Source: an uncultured Prochlorococcus sp. (GTDB taxonomy: Bacteria; Cyanobacteriota; Cyanobacteriia; PCC-6307; Cyanobiaceae). From it: 44,474 bases of DNA. The stretch is taken from positions 1 through 44,474 of the forward strand of contig CABYTO010000003.1 of the NCBI GenBank assembly GCA_902521995.1, in the 5' to 3' direction. Of this stretch, positions 17,360 to 27,973 are shown piece after piece. How positions within the stretch are numbered: the stretch's first letter is position 1; each line of letters opens with the position of its first letter. The notes beneath the pieces were generated by a model. The model ran no database searches. It was not told the DNA's origin and worked only from the letters and a program-made list of their open reading frames with translations. The position numbers were made by a program, and so were the translations under genes.

Positions 17360-18269
17360 AAAAGACTATTTGTCGATTTTGGGTTTACCCCCTGATTTCG
17401 ATGATAAAGAACTTAAAAAGGCCTTTCGAAGAGAAGCAAGAAAATGGCATCCAGATTTAAATAAAAATGATATTAATGCGGAAGAAAGATTTAAATTAAT
17501 TAACGAAGCATACGAATATCTACGTGATCCTAATGTAAGAAAAAATAATGGGGATGAAAATGTCCATGGTGCTAACGAATATAATAATTTTAAGACTGGT
17601 TTTCCTGATTTTGAAGATTATCTTGATTCATTATTTGGATATGAATATTCACCAAAGAATTCCGATGATTATGAAAAAGAACCATATGAGGATGAATCGA
17701 TAAATACAAATAATGATGAATTTAATCATTATGAATACCCTACAACCTCTCCAGAAGAGCCGCCACCAGTTAAACTCCACCAAGATATTGAAACAGTTAT
17801 AGAATTAACCCCTGATGAGGCCTTAAATGGAGCTTCAATTTTAATTGAGCTTGAAGATGAAACTGTAGTAGAAGTTGATACACCTCCATTCGCTGGAGAT
17901 GGATGGCGATTAAGACTTGAAAATATTGCAAGAGGAGGTAAAGATCATTATCTACAGTTAAAAGTTCAAACGGAAAGTGGTCTAAGAATTGATGGTTTAA
18001 GAGTTCTGTATAAATTAGAGTTATTTCCTCATGATGCTCTTCTTGGTTGTGCAGTAGAGGTTCCTACCCTTGATGGAAATGTCACACTTCAAGTACCACC
18101 AAAATCATCTACAGGAAGAATGTTACGTTTGAAAGGGAGGGGCTTAACTTTCGAAGATAATGTAGGTGATCAATATGTTGAAATCCTGGTAGTTATACCT
18201 GCTGATATTAATGATGAAGAAATTGCTTTATATACAAGATTACAAGAATTATCACTTTCTGATTCTTAA
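17343..18269 (+). CDS. dnaJ: DnaJ-type co-chaperone without zinc finger
   Basis: A Hsp40 of about 308 residues. The N-terminal J domain (about 6-65) contains DYLSILGLPPDF, FRREARKWHPDLNK with the HPD loop that stimulates Hsp70 ATPase, and INEAYEYLRDPN. An acidic linker follows, then a DnaJ C-terminal substrate domain (VIELTPDEALNGAS, GLRVLYKLELFPHDALLGCAVEVPTLDG, GRGLTFEDNVGDQYVEI). The CxxCxGxG zinc-finger repeats are absent, making it type II (CbpA-like). I chose the ATG at 17343 because it gives the normal short leader before the J domain. In-frame ATGs at 17310 and 17328 would add residues. The start lies inside the last codons of dnaK, indicating a dedicated chaperone pair. Confidence 0.93.
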   Translation: MTTSSKKDYLSILGLPPDFDDKELKKAFRREARKWHPDLNKNDINAEERFKLINEAYEYLRDPNVRKNNGDENVHGANEYNNFKTGFPDFEDYLDSLFGYEYSPKNSDDYEKEPYEDESINTNNDEFNHYEYPTTSPEEPPPVKLHQDIETVIELTPDEALNGASILIELEDETVVEVDTPPFAGDGWRLRLENIARGGKDHYLQLKVQTESGLRIDGLRVLYKLELFPHDALLGCAVEVPTLDGNVTLQVPPKSSTGRMLRLKGRGLTFEDNVGDQYVEILVVIPADINDEEIALYTRLQELSLSDS

Positions 18270-18302
18270 TCAAATATTATATAAATAGTAAAATCGATAC
18301 TT

Positions 18303-18686
18303 ATGAACGTATTTGTTCTTTTATATAATTCAGGAACAGATAAGGAAGGAATTCATTCAATCGAACTTAAAGGAAGGACCATCGTTCTTATGTTTGAAGA
18401 TAAGGATGATGCAACAAGATATTGTGGTCTTCTAGAAGCTCAAGATTTTCCTTTGCCAACGGTTGAGATGATTAATATAGAGGAAATAAAAGATTTCTGT
18501 ATTAAATTAGATTATGAATACAAACTAGTAGAAAAAAATTTTGTACCTAAAACCGCTGAAGATAGGTTATTAATTTCACCACCCCAGAAAAACCTAGAAG
18601 TTGAAAATTGGGAGGAAGAGAAAAACAGTAATAAAGATAGCATTGATATAAACACTATTAAGGAAAACCTTGAAAAGTTGCTTTAG
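18303..18686 (+). CDS. DUF3110-family protein
   Basis: A 127-residue soluble protein of the cyanobacterial DUF3110 family. MNVFVLLYNSGTDKEGIHSIEL begins the conserved ~80-residue domain, which includes VLMFEDKDDATRYCGLLEAQDFPLPTVE. An acidic, lysine-rich tail follows. The domain looks like a small alpha/beta fold. Function is unknown. It lies 33 bases after dnaJ and 37 bases before the cyclophilin gene on the same strand, so it may belong to a protein-folding transcript. Confidence 0.82.
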   Translation: MNVFVLLYNSGTDKEGIHSIELKGRTIVLMFEDKDDATRYCGLLEAQDFPLPTVEMINIEEIKDFCIKLDYEYKLVEKNFVPKTAEDRLLISPPQKNLEVENWEEEKNSNKDSIDINTIKENLEKLL

Positions 18687-18723
18687 CTATTAAAATATTT
18701 ATTAATTACTAAACAAATAAAAC

Positions 18724-19161
18724 ATGACAACTGCATTATTTGAAACAGAAGTTGGGAACATTAATATTGAATTTTTCTCTGACGATGCACCTAATACAGT
18801 TAAAAATTTCACGAGCCTAATTAGTGATGGTTTTTATGATGGTCTAGCATTTCACAGAGTTATTCCTGGATTTATGGCTCAGGGTGGATGTCCAAATACT
18901 CGTAATGGAGCATCAGGCATGCCTGGAACTGGTGGGCCTGGATATAATATAAAATGTGAAATTAATTCTAATAAACATCTAAAAGGCTCACTTTCTATGG
19001 CTCATGCAGGAAAGGATACAGGTGGAAGTCAGTTTTTCATAGTTTATGAACCACAGCCTCATCTGGATGGAGTTCATACAGTTTTTGGTAAGACTGATGA
19101 TATGGATGTGGTGCTAAAACTTACTAATGGATCAAAAATTCTGAAAGCAACCTTAAAATAG
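18724..19161 (+). CDS. Cyclophilin-type peptidyl-prolyl cis-trans isomerase
   Basis: A 145-residue single-domain cyclophilin that catalyses proline isomerisation. Catalytic and binding motifs are present: [17 protein letters not shown] with the active-site arginine, [20 protein letters not shown], and [12 protein letters not shown] with the conserved histidine. No signal peptide is seen, so it is cytosolic. It lies downstream of dnaK-dnaJ-DUF3110 and converges on ribBA, whose stop is four bases away. Confidence 0.95.
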   Translation: MTTALFETEVGNINIEFFSDDAPNTVKNFTSLISDGFYDGLAFHRVIPGFMAQGGCPNTRNGASGMPGTGGPGYNIKCEINSNKHLKGSLSMAHAGKDTGGSQFFIVYEPQPHLDGVHTVFGKTDDMDVVLKLTNGSKILKATLK

Positions 19162-19165
19162 TAAA

Positions 19166-20902
19166 TTAACCTTCAAAAACTATACTAAATGTCTCTTTAT
19201 CTAGATTAAATTTTCTTGTAGATGAATACAAGATTTCATTATTTATTGAAAATTTAGTATTGATTAATTTGATGCTACTTTTTGGGTGTAATGCTTGTTC
19301 AATGTTTCTAGAAACAATAATTCCAATCTTTGTACTATTTTCATAATTAGATAAAAACTGAATAAATAATTCTATATTCTTTATTTCTTCATCTGTTATG
19401 TTTGAATTGGTTCTATTTTGATCATGCAAAATTCGCCAAACTAATTTTGGTCTATTCCAAAAGGCTAATAATCTTGGAGTACTTTCTAGTTTAATATTAA
19501 TTTTCTGCTCACTACAGAAATTAATAACTTTATTTTTGATAGGAACTAGATCTATAGATTTATATTTTCCGTCAAGAAAAATTGATATAAATGGATCGAT
19601 ATTCCTGGAATTAGGATTATCTTCATCAATCATATGGCCTAGCTTCGTTTTTTTTACACTCAAATATTCTGCATTATTATCGTTTGGACAAATTACTAAT
19701 GGAACTCTCTCAATTACTTCTATTCCATAACCACCTAATCCAGCAATCTTTCTAGGATTGTTTGTAAGTAATTTTAGTTTTTTTATTCCAAGATCGGTTA
19801 ATATCTGTGCTCCAACTCCATAATTTCTGAGATCAGCTGGAAAACCTAATTTTTCATTAGCTTCTACAGTGTCTAATCCACCATCCTGTAAGCTGTAAGC
19901 TTTTAATTTATTTATAAGACCAATACCTCTACCTTCTTGTCTCAAGTAGACAACAACTCCCTCTTCCTCTTTTTCTATCCTTGATAAAGCAGCCTCTAAT
20001 TGAGGTCTACAATCACAACGTAATGATCCAAAAGCATCGCCAGTTAAGCACTCTGAATGCATTCTTACTAGTACAGGTTCACTTAATTTTGATGATTTTT
20101 GTTTAACTAATGCAACGTGCTCTGAACCATCAAGTTCATTGACATATCCATAAGCTTTGAAATTACCAAAAATACTTGGAAGAACAGCGTCGGATTTTCT
20201 AAATACAAATCTCTCAGTTTGAAATCGATAACTTATTAAATCAGCTATGGATATTAATTTCATTCCCCACTGTTTTGCATACTCTTTAAGTTGCGGAAGT
20301 CTCGACATGGAACCGTCAGGATTTTGTATTTCACAAATCACTCCAGCTGGATAAAGACCTGACATCGCCGCAATATCTACTGCCGCTTCAGTATGACCTG
20401 CCCTCTTTAATACACCCCCTTTTTTAGCTCTTAATGGAAAAATATGTCCTGGCCTCCTTAAATCATCAGGTTTTGTATTTGGGTTTATTGCAACTTGAAT
20501 TGTCTTTGCCCTGTCTTCAGCAGAAATTCCAGTAGTAACATTATTTTCAGGACCAGCATCAATTGATATCGTAAAAGCTGTTTGATTTTCATCTGTATTT
20601 CTATCTACCATTAATGGTAAATCTAAAGAGTCAAGCTTTTCACCTTGCATAGCTAGGCATATAAGGCCACGTCCCTCAGTAGCCATAAAATTAATTTGCT
20701 GTGGAGTTGCAAACTGGGCTGCACATATTAAATCTCCTTCATTTTCTCTTCTTTCATCATCTACAACAATTATGCATTCACCATTTCTTATAGCTGCCAA
20801 CGCATCGCTGATAGGATCAAATTCAATTTTGAAAGATTCATTTATATCCAAAATTGTTCCATTATTTGATTTGGGACTTGTTTCTTTCATTATTCCTATC
20901 AA
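19166..20902 (-). CDS. ribBA: Bifunctional riboflavin biosynthesis protein RibBA with C-terminal extension
   Basis: The N-terminal DHBP synthase domain (about 30-225) shows [17 protein letters not shown] and [27 protein letters not shown], forming 3,4-dihydroxy-2-butanone 4-phosphate from ribulose 5-phosphate. The GTP cyclohydrolase II domain (about 230-430) shows [20 protein letters not shown] with the three zinc cysteines and [11 protein letters not shown]. These supply both riboflavin precursors. About 145 further residues (435-578), not part of either catalytic domain, contain no motif I recognise. The total of 578 exceeds the ~400-residue RibBA of many bacteria. It converges with the cyclophilin gene and is divergent from argC. 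Confidence 0.96.
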   Translation of the reverse strand: MIGIMKETSPKSNNGTILDINESFKIEFDPISDALAAIRNGECIIVVDDERRENEGDLICAAQFATPQQINFMATEGRGLICLAMQGEKLDSLDLPLMVDRNTDENQTAFTISIDAGPENNVTTGISAEDRAKTIQVAINPNTKPDDLRRPGHIFPLRAKKGGVLKRAGHTEAAVDIAAMSGLYPAGVICEIQNPDGSMSRLPQLKEYAKQWGMKLISIADLISYRFQTERFVFRKSDAVLPSIFGNFKAYGYVNELDGSEHVALVKQKSSKLSEPVLVRMHSECLTGDAFGSLRCDCRPQLEAALSRIEKEEEGVVVYLRQEGRGIGLINKLKAYSLQDGGLDTVEANEKLGFPADLRNYGVGAQILTDLGIKKLKLLTNNPRKIAGLGGYGIEVIERVPLVICPNDNNAEYLSVKKTKLGHMIDEDNPNSRNIDPFISIFLDGKYKSIDLVPIKNKVINFCSEQKINIKLESTPRLLAFWNRPKLVWRILHDQNRTNSNITDEEIKNIELFIQFLSNYENSTKIGIIVSRNIEQALHPKSSIKLINTKFSINNEILYSSTRKFNLDKETFSIVFEG

Positions 20903-20978
20903 TATAGAAAAATAGTGTTTTAGTTACCTTTAATTCAACACTTTATAATCCTATCTCAAAGTCTGCCAATTCAAAGAA

Positions 20979-22034
20979 ATGAATGTTGCAATAGTTGGTG
21001 CTACTGGTTACGGAGGTATTCAAGCGGTAAATCTTTTAAAGAAGAATAAAAAATACAATATTTCATTTTTAGGAGGTAATAAAACCTCTGGATCAAAGTG
21101 GAATGATAATTTCCCTTTTATTTATCTAGATAATGATCCTTATATAGAAGATATTTCAGTAGATAATATTTCAAAAAATTCAGATGTTGCATTGCTTTGC
21201 TTACCAAATGGAATATCTTCAACATTGACAAGAAAATTGTTAGATAGAGGAGTTAAAGTTATTGATTTATCAGCTGATTACAGATATAAGTCCTTAGACG
21301 AATGGAAAAAAGTATATTCCAAAGAAGCTGCTATTTATAAAAGGAGTGACGATGATTTATGCAAAGAGGCAGTGTACGGTCTACCTGAAATAAATAAAGA
21401 AGCCATTTCAAAAGGAAGATTAATTGCCTGTCCAGGATGTTATCCAACATCTGCTCTTATTCCATTAGCTCCTTATCTCTCTCAAGGAATTATTGAATAT
21501 GAAGGTATAGTAATTGATTCTAAAAGCGGAACTTCTGGTGGTGGTCGAGAACCAAACCAAAAGCTACTTTTATCAGAATGTGGAGAAGGTCTATCAGCAT
21601 ATGGATTGATTAACCATAGACATACCTCAGAGATCGAACAAGTAGCATCTTTAATATCTGGAAATAAAATTGAACTGCTCTTTACTCCTCATTTGGTTCC
21701 GATATCAAGGGGTATGCATTCGACTATATATGGCAGATTAAGAGATCCAGGATTAACTTCTGATGATTGCAGAATTATTTTGGATAATTATTATAGAAAT
21801 TTCAAAAATATTAAGGTCTTACCTGTAGATACATTCCCATCAACAAAATGGGTTAAAAATACAAACCAAATTTTCCTTTCTGTTAAAGTCGATATTCGAA
21901 ATGGGAGGATTATTATTTTATCTGCAATTGATAATTTGTTAAAAGGTCAGACTGGGCAAGCAATTCAAAATTTAAATCTTATGAGTGGATTTTCAATGGA
22001 TGAAGGTCTTGATTTAACTAATAATTTTCCATAA
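20979..22034 (+). CDS. argC: N-acetyl-gamma-glutamyl-phosphate reductase
   Basis: A 351-residue NADPH-dependent enzyme of arginine synthesis that reduces N-acetylglutamyl phosphate to the semialdehyde. The Rossmann motif VAIVGATGYGGIQ lies at the N-terminus. The active-site cysteine is about residue 154 in IACPGCYPTSA. KSGTSGGGREP and the C-terminal LTFTPHLVP-like stretch (LLFTPHLVPISRGMHST) are conserved. Its last 17 bases overlap the end of convergent purN, so the two transcripts are antisense at their 3' ends. Confidence 0.97.
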   Translation: MNVAIVGATGYGGIQAVNLLKKNKKYNISFLGGNKTSGSKWNDNFPFIYLDNDPYIEDISVDNISKNSDVALLCLPNGISSTLTRKLLDRGVKVIDLSADYRYKSLDEWKKVYSKEAAIYKRSDDDLCKEAVYGLPEINKEAISKGRLIACPGCYPTSALIPLAPYLSQGIIEYEGIVIDSKSGTSGGGREPNQKLLLSECGEGLSAYGLINHRHTSEIEQVASLISGNKIELLFTPHLVPISRGMHSTIYGRLRDPGLTSDDCRIILDNYYRNFKNIKVLPVDTFPSTKWVKNTNQIFLSVKVDIRNGRIIILSAIDNLLKGQTGQAIQNLNLMSGFSMDEGLDLTNNFP

Positions 22035-22674
22035 AATTACTTCTTATCAAAAACCCAGCTTGAGAGATTGATTGAGGTAAAATTTTATGCTCAAGCATTT
22101 GTATCCTTTTGGAAAGTGATTCAATATCATCATCATCTCTAATTGACAATGCAGCTTGCATTATCAATGATCCACTATCTACCTCCTCTTCTACAAAATG
22201 TACTGAACAACCAGTTATTTTTGAACCATTTAATATAGAATCCTTTATCGCAGAACCACCTTTATATGCGGGAAGTAATGAAGGGTGAATATTTATTATC
22301 TTATTCTTAAATTTATTAATAAAAAAAGGAGTAACAATTTTCATCCAGCCTGCCATAACCACAAGTTCAACATCGTAATGAATTAAAGTATTTACAATTT
22401 CTAATTCAAATGCCTCCTTTTGCAGAAAGTCTTTGCCTCTTACAATTTTGTGAGGTATTTTTTTACTTTCAGCTCTCGTTATACATCCTGCATCATCTTT
22501 GTTAGTTATTAGAACTTTTATATCTATATCTAATTCTCCTTTTTCTGAGAGATCAATTAATTCCTGAAAGTTTGTTCCTTTCCCAGAAGCAAGTACACCT
22601 ATTTTTAATTTAGGGGAAAATCTTCTAAATTCAGATATCTCAGGCGAAATTATGTAATTAAATGAACTATCCAA
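22018..22674 (-). CDS. purN: Phosphoribosylglycinamide formyltransferase
   Basis: A 218-residue enzyme that transfers formyl from 10-formyl-THF to GAR in purine synthesis. LASGKGTNFQELI, the catalytic INIHPSLLPAYKGG (near residue 128) and GCSVHFVEEEVDSGSLIMQ are diagnostic. About 22 residues precede the core IGVLASGKG motif, more than in E. coli PurN; a later start is not obvious. It overlaps argC tail-to-tail and is divergent from pgi. Confidence 0.94.
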   Translation of the reverse strand: MDSSFNYIISPEISEFRRFSPKLKIGVLASGKGTNFQELIDLSEKGELDIDIKVLITNKDDAGCITRAESKKIPHKIVRGKDFLQKEAFELEIVNTLIHYDVELVVMAGWMKIVTPFFINKFKNKIINIHPSLLPAYKGGSAIKDSILNGSKITGCSVHFVEEEVDSGSLIMQAALSIRDDDDIESLSKRIQMLEHKILPQSISQAGFLIRSNFMENY

Positions 22675-22855
22675 AGTTTTTTATTTTATTCAATGATAAA
22701 TTCATATGAAATAAAAAAAACCCTCAATTTTAATTGTTTATATTCAAAAACATATTTATTTGAAGATAATAATTTAAACAAATTTAAATGATTCAAATCT
22801 ATGTACTATTCGTATAGATATAATTGAATAAAAATAAAAGAAACAAATATATAAA
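22675..22855 (+). promoter_or_regulatory. purN/pgi divergent intergenic region with candidate pgi -10 box
   Basis: This 181-base AT-rich gap separates divergent purN and pgi and has no convincing ORF. A perfect TATAAT lies at 22819-22824 on plus. It would start transcription near 22831 and leave a leader of about 25 bases for pgi (ATG at 22856). No clear -35 hexamer is visible. Confidence 0.4.
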
Positions 22856-24439
22856 ATGAATGGAGATTTAAACGCTTGGGATAAATTTTGTAATTATCTT
22901 TGGTTTGATAAAAAATTAAATATTTGGTTAGACATAAGCAAAATTAATTTCACAAGTAAAGAGATAAAAAATTTAGAAAATAAATTTAAAGATGTTTTTT
23001 CATCAATAAAAGAATTAGAAAATGGTGCAATCTCAAACATTGATGAAAATAGACAAGTTGGACATTATTGGCTTAGAAATCCATCAATTTCACCCTCTTC
23101 AAAAATAGGAGAAGAAATTAGAGCAGATATTAATTCAATCTCTGAATTTGGAAAACAAATATTAAATGGGGATATTAAGAATAAGAATAATCAGCATTAT
23201 ACTGATGTTCTATGGATAGGAATTGGTGGAAGTGGATTAGGACCATTACTTATTACAGAGTCACTTCAGAAGTGTTCTAAAGGCTTAAATTTTTCTTACA
23301 TCGATAATGTTGATCCTTTTTTAATTAGCGAAAAGTTAGAAGAGTTATCTGAAAAATTATCAACAACATTATTTGTAGTAGTAAGCAAATCAGGTGGTAC
23401 GCCTGAACCTCGAATTGCTATGGAAATTATTAAAAGTCACTGCGAAAACAATTCTCTTGAATGGAATTCTAATGCTATAGCTATAACTATGAAAGGTAGT
23501 AAGTTATTTAAAAAAGCTACTTCTGAAAATTGGTTAAAAATATTTAATTTGCAAGATTGGGTTGGTGGAAGAACTAGTATTACAAGCTCTGTGGGATTAC
23601 TTCCCTTAGCTCTTATTAATGAAAATATCTCTGAATTTATCAGAGGTGCATCATTAATGGATGAAGCCACACGTATAAGTGATTTTAAAAATAATCCAGC
23701 AGCACTATTATCATCCGCATGGTATTTAACTGGGGATGGTATTGGAAAGAGAGATATGGTCGTATTACCTTATAGAGATAGGTTACAGGTTTTTAGTAAA
23801 TATCTTCAGCAATTAGTAATGGAATCATTAGGAAAGAAATTTAATAGGAATGGTCAAGTAGTTAATCAAGGTATTTCCGTTTTTGGTAATAAAGGATCTA
23901 CAGATCAGCATGCTTATGTTCAGCAACTGAGAGATGGTATTGATAATTTCTTTTGTATTTTTATTGAATTATTAGATTCTCCATCTACTAATATATTTGA
24001 TGAAAAAGAGAATCCTAAAGAATATCTTTCTGGTTTTTTGCAAGGAACCAGATCAGCACTCTCTAGTGAAAACAGACAAAGTATCACTATTACGTTAGAA
24101 AAGTTAAATTGTTTTTCACTAGGTGCCTTAATCGCTTTATTTGAGAGGGCTGTGTCCTTCTACGCTGAATTGGTAAATATAAATGCATATGATCAACCTG
24201 GAGTTGAAGCTGGAAAGAAAGCAGCTGCAAATATTATTGAGTATCAACAAAAAGTAAGTAATTTATTAGATGAAGGCGGAGAATATTCTATAAATGACAT
24301 AACTTCATTATTTGATAATTCAGTTAGTGAACCTATATTTTTTATACTCCGTGAAATGTGTTTCGGTAATGATAATTATTTGGTTAAGGGCGATTGGTCA
24401 AATCCAAATTCATTAGTTATTCAAAAAATAAATTCTTAA
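22856..24439 (+). CDS. pgi: Glucose-6-phosphate isomerase
   Basis: A 527-residue enzyme interconverting glucose 6-phosphate and fructose 6-phosphate, for glycogen use and the oxidative pentose phosphate route. Motifs: [13 protein letters not shown] (about 122-134), [15 protein letters not shown] (phosphate binding), [36 protein letters not shown], and the C-terminal lysine region [11 protein letters not shown]. Length and pattern match cyanobacterial Pgi. Its stop codon shares the palindrome TTAA (24436-24439) with the convergent leuS stop. Confidence 0.97.
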   Translation: MNGDLNAWDKFCNYLWFDKKLNIWLDISKINFTSKEIKNLENKFKDVFSSIKELENGAISNIDENRQVGHYWLRNPSISPSSKIGEEIRADINSISEFGKQILNGDIKNKNNQHYTDVLWIGIGGSGLGPLLITESLQKCSKGLNFSYIDNVDPFLISEKLEELSEKLSTTLFVVVSKSGGTPEPRIAMEIIKSHCENNSLEWNSNAIAITMKGSKLFKKATSENWLKIFNLQDWVGGRTSITSSVGLLPLALINENISEFIRGASLMDEATRISDFKNNPAALLSSAWYLTGDGIGKRDMVVLPYRDRLQVFSKYLQQLVMESLGKKFNRNGQVVNQGISVFGNKGSTDQHAYVQQLRDGIDNFFCIFIELLDSPSTNIFDEKENPKEYLSGFLQGTRSALSSENRQSITITLEKLNCFSLGALIALFERAVSFYAELVNINAYDQPGVEAGKKAAANIIEYQQKVSNLLDEGGEYSINDITSLFDNSVSEPIFFILREMCFGNDNYLVKGDWSNPNSLVIQKINS

Positions 24440-27006
24440 ATAACAATATTCATTACTTTTCCTTTAACAATAATTATTTTTCTTATTTCCTTATCTTGAG
24501 TCCATTTTAATATGTTAGGTCTTTTAAGAGTCAATTCTTTAATTTGATCTTCACTCATAACATTATTAATATTTACTTTGTCTCTAACTTTTCCATTCAC
24601 TTGTATTACTAGTTCATATGAATCTTCCTTTAGTGCCTCGGCATTAAAGGAAGGCCAGTGTTCTAAATGTACAGATTTTTTAAATCCTATAAGATGCCAT
24701 ATTTCTTCTGCAATATGAGGTGCAAATGGAGCCAACAAAATACAAAATGTTTTTAAAGCATCAATTTTTAAATTATTGTTTATGTCATTAATGGAATTTG
24801 ATAATGAATTATAAAACTTCATTAGTTCTGAAATCGCAGTATTAAATTGGTTATTTAATATGTCATTTGAAATTTCTTTTATAGCAATATTCATTGACTT
24901 TATTAAACTTTTTTCTTTATCTGGATAGGAATTAGGTTTACTATTTATATCTTTTGCAGAATTTATATAAAGCTTCCAAATCCTACTTAAAAATCTAAAT
25001 TGTCCTTCAACATCTGTATCTCCCCATTCCAAATCTTTTTCTGGTGGTGCTTTAAATAATATAAACATTCTTGCTGTATCTGCTCCATATTTTTTAATTA
25101 CTGATTCAGGGTCTATTCCATTATATTTAGACTTAGACATCTTCTCGAAAAGAACTTCGAGTTTAGAATTGTCAATTGGATCTGTAGGATTTGATAAGTC
25201 AGTAATGTCGGAAGGAGAAACATATTTACCAGTTTTATTGTTTTTATAAGCTGCGGCCTGAACCATTCCTTGCGTTAATAGTTTTTTAAAAGGTTCATCA
25301 ATATCAAATAGTTCATTATCTCGCAAAGCTTTAGTGAAAAATCTTGCATATAACAAATGCAATATTGCATGCTCTACTCCTCCAACATATTGATCTACAG
25401 GTAACCACTTATTAATTTCATTCTTTTCAAATGGCTTAGTTGAACATTTTGAAGATGGGTACCTTAAAAAATACCAAGATGAACACATGAAAGTGTCCAT
25501 AGTGTCAGTTTCTTTTCTTGCCGCTATTCCACATTTTGGACATGTTGTATTTATCCAATTATTATTATCACCTAAAGCATTAATTTTGTTAGCGGAGATT
25601 TCTATATCTTTTGGTAATGAAACAGGCAAATCCGATTGGTTTAAAGGAACAGATCCACATTTTTTGCAATTAACGATGGGTATCGGACATCCCCAATATC
25701 TTTGTCTAGAAATTAACCAATCTCTTAAACGATATTGAATTTTATTTTTGGCCCATCCATGATTTACTCCCTCCTTTGCAATTTTTAATTTAGCAATAGT
25801 ATTTGCTATACCATTGTATTGATTAGAATTAATTAGATATCCATTTTCTACATAAGCATTATCAAGCTCATTATTTTGTCCACTTTTATCCTTTACTATT
25901 ACCTGTTTAATATCTATATTGTTTTTCTTAGCAAACTCAAAATCCCTTAAATCATGAGCAGGTACACCCATAACAGCGCCGGTACCGTATTCATCGAGGA
26001 CATAACTTGCAACCCAAATAGGTATAGGTTCAGAATTAACTGGATTTATTGCTATTAAGCTAGTTTTTATTCCAATTTTTTCAAGTTCATTATTTTTATT
26101 ATTTTTCAAATATTGTTTAAGATTTTCTATATCTTGTATGGTTTCTTGATCAGTAATTTTTTTAATTAATGAATGATTTACAGAAATTGCTAAATAAGTA
26201 ACTCCAAATAAAGTATCTGGCCTTGTTGTAAATACAGTTATTTTCTTTTCTGGATTGGTATTGATATTGAAATTAATATTTGCACCAATTGACTTTCCAA
26301 TCCAATTATCTTGCATTATTTTTACTCTTTCTGGCCAGTTATCTAATTTTTCTAAATCCTTCAATAACTCATCCGCATAATTAGTAATTCTTAAAAACCA
26401 TTGCTTTAATAATTTTTTTTCAACTACTGCCCCAGATCTCCAAGATTTACCCTCTGAGTCAACTTGTTCATTCGCTAGGACTGTATTATCTATAGGATCC
26501 CAATTAACTTCTGATTCCTTTTGATATACAAGACCTGACTTGTATAACTCTAAAAATAGATATTGAGTCCAAATATAATAATTTTCATCACATGTTGCAA
26601 ATTCCCTATCCCAATCAACTGATAGTCCCAAAAGCTTTAATTGTGACTTCATGTGAGAAATATTTTTTTTAGTCCAGACACTTGGACTAATTCCTCTTTC
26701 AATCGCAGCATTTTCAGCAGGCAAACCAAAAGCGTCCCAACCCATTGGATGTAAGACAGTTTTGCCCTTAAACCTTTGGAATCGAGCTATTAAGTCTGTA
26801 ATAACATAATTCCTAACATGTCCCATATGAAGATTACCTGAAGGGTAGGGAAACATTGATAAGGCATAAAACTTATCGCTATTCTCAGTTAATTCATCGG
26901 TTTTGTATAAATTGTTTTCTGTCCATATTGACTGCCATTTTTTTTCTATTTCAGATGGATTATATAAATTGGTATCAGCCTCATATTGTTTATCTGGAGA
27001 AATCAC
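24436..27006 (-). CDS. leuS: Leucyl-tRNA synthetase
   Basis: An 856-residue class I synthetase. The HIGH-type motif is [15 protein letters not shown] (about 54-68). The editing (CP1) domain includes [14 protein letters not shown] and [20 protein letters not shown] zinc-binding-like CxxC pair set (CKKCGS and CPKCG) lies near residues 470-520. The KMSKS motif is KMSKSKYNG at about residue 622, preceded by the LeuS-specific insertion with QGMVQAAAY. It is divergent from dapF over 106 bases and overlaps pgi tail-to-tail by four bases. Confidence 0.98.
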   Translation of the reverse strand: MISPDKQYEADTNLYNPSEIEKKWQSIWTENNLYKTDELTENSDKFYALSMFPYPSGNLHMGHVRNYVITDLIARFQRFKGKTVLHPMGWDAFGLPAENAAIERGISPSVWTKKNISHMKSQLKLLGLSVDWDREFATCDENYYIWTQYLFLELYKSGLVYQKESEVNWDPIDNTVLANEQVDSEGKSWRSGAVVEKKLLKQWFLRITNYADELLKDLEKLDNWPERVKIMQDNWIGKSIGANINFNINTNPEKKITVFTTRPDTLFGVTYLAISVNHSLIKKITDQETIQDIENLKQYLKNNKNNELEKIGIKTSLIAINPVNSEPIPIWVASYVLDEYGTGAVMGVPAHDLRDFEFAKKNNIDIKQVIVKDKSGQNNELDNAYVENGYLINSNQYNGIANTIAKLKIAKEGVNHGWAKNKIQYRLRDWLISRQRYWGCPIPIVNCKKCGSVPLNQSDLPVSLPKDIEISANKINALGDNNNWINTTCPKCGIAARKETDTMDTFMCSSWYFLRYPSSKCSTKPFEKNEINKWLPVDQYVGGVEHAILHLLYARFFTKALRDNELFDIDEPFKKLLTQGMVQAAAYKNNKTGKYVSPSDITDLSNPTDPIDNSKLEVLFEKMSKSKYNGIDPESVIKKYGADTARMFILFKAPPEKDLEWGDTDVEGQFRFLSRIWKLYINSAKDINSKPNSYPDKEKSLIKSMNIAIKEISNDILNNQFNTAISELMKFYNSLSNSINDINNNLKIDALKTFCILLAPFAPHIAEEIWHLIGFKKSVHLEHWPSFNAEALKEDSYELVIQVNGKVRDKVNINNVMSEDQIKELTLKRPNILKWTQDKEIRKIIIVKGKVMNIVI

Positions 27007-27080
27007 TTAATTTTTATTTATTAAATTATTATTTTAATATCCATTGTATAAAATAGAAATAGAATGTTAAAGGAATAATT

Positions 27081-27086
27081 TATAAT
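27081..27086 (+). promoter_or_regulatory. Candidate -10 box for the dapF operon
   Basis: TATAAT at 27081-27086 lies in the leuS/dapF divergent gap, 26 bases before the dapF ATG, implying a leader of about 20 bases. No -35 match is evident. It would drive dapF, the cysteine desulfurase, DUF1995 and the carboxypeptidase. Confidence 0.4.
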
Positions 27087-27112
27087 TAAAATTTAAGATA
27101 TATGAATTACAA

Positions 27113-27973
27113 ATGAAAAATATAAGTTTTGAAAAATATCAAGGTAATGGAAATGATTTCGTAATAATAGATTCTAGAGGGAACGAATTATATAAAAATT
27201 ACAAGACAAATAAAATTTTTGATATAAAAAAAATTTGCAACAGGCAATTTGGTGTTGGAGCGGATGGTGTGATTTTTATAGAAGAACCTAATGAAGATAA
27301 TTATGCAAAAATGATAATTTTTAATTCTGATGGTTCTGAAGCACAAATGTGTGGAAACGGAATTAGGTGTTTAGTTGAGTATCTCCACGTAAATGATTCA
27401 ATGAATAATAAAAATATAGAATATAAAATTGAGACTAAAGCAGGTTTAAAAATTGCAAAATATATAAATGATGAAATTACAGTAAAAATGGGAGTTCCAA
27501 TTTTAGAATGTCAAAATATTCCAACAACAATTGAAAAAAAAATAAATTCAATTCCTTCACACGAATTTATTGAGAAAGATTTTAATAATATGGGTTATGC
27601 CGTAGGAATGGGAAATCCTCATTTAATATTCTTTGTAAAAGACATAGAGTCAATTGTTCTTTCCAGACTTGGTCCTATATTTGAAAAAAATGAATTATTT
27701 CCTAAAAAAACTAATGTACATTTTTGTCAAATTTTAAATAGAGATAATATCAAAGTAAAAGTATGGGAAAGGGGTGCAGGACCAACCTTAGCTTGTGGAA
27801 CAGGTGCCTGTGCTATCCATGTGGCAGCTTATAAATTAGGCCTTTGTAATTCTCAAACCGTAGTTACCTTACCAGGAGGTAATCTTAAAATTGATTGGTC
27901 AAATGACGATTGTGAAGTAATGATGACCGGTAATGCTAAAAAGGTTTTCTCAGGATCAATGTTAGTAAATTAA
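27113..27973 (+). CDS. dapF: Diaminopimelate epimerase
   Basis: A 286-residue cofactor-independent epimerase turning LL- into meso-diaminopimelate for lysine and peptidoglycan. YQGNGNDFVIID lies at the start. The two catalytic cysteines are in MCGNGIRC (about residue 79) and ACGTGACA (about residue 227). It is first in a four-gene plus-strand operon. Its stop overlaps the next start by one base (TAATG at 27971-27975). Confidence 0.97.
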   Translation: MKNISFEKYQGNGNDFVIIDSRGNELYKNYKTNKIFDIKKICNRQFGVGADGVIFIEEPNEDNYAKMIIFNSDGSEAQMCGNGIRCLVEYLHVNDSMNNKNIEYKIETKAGLKIAKYINDEITVKMGVPILECQNIPTTIEKKINSIPSHEFIEKDFNNMGYAVGMGNPHLIFFVKDIESIVLSRLGPIFEKNELFPKKTNVHFCQILNRDNIKVKVWERGAGPTLACGTGACAIHVAAYKLGLCNSQTVVTLPGGNLKIDWSNDDCEVMMTGNAKKVFSGSMLVN

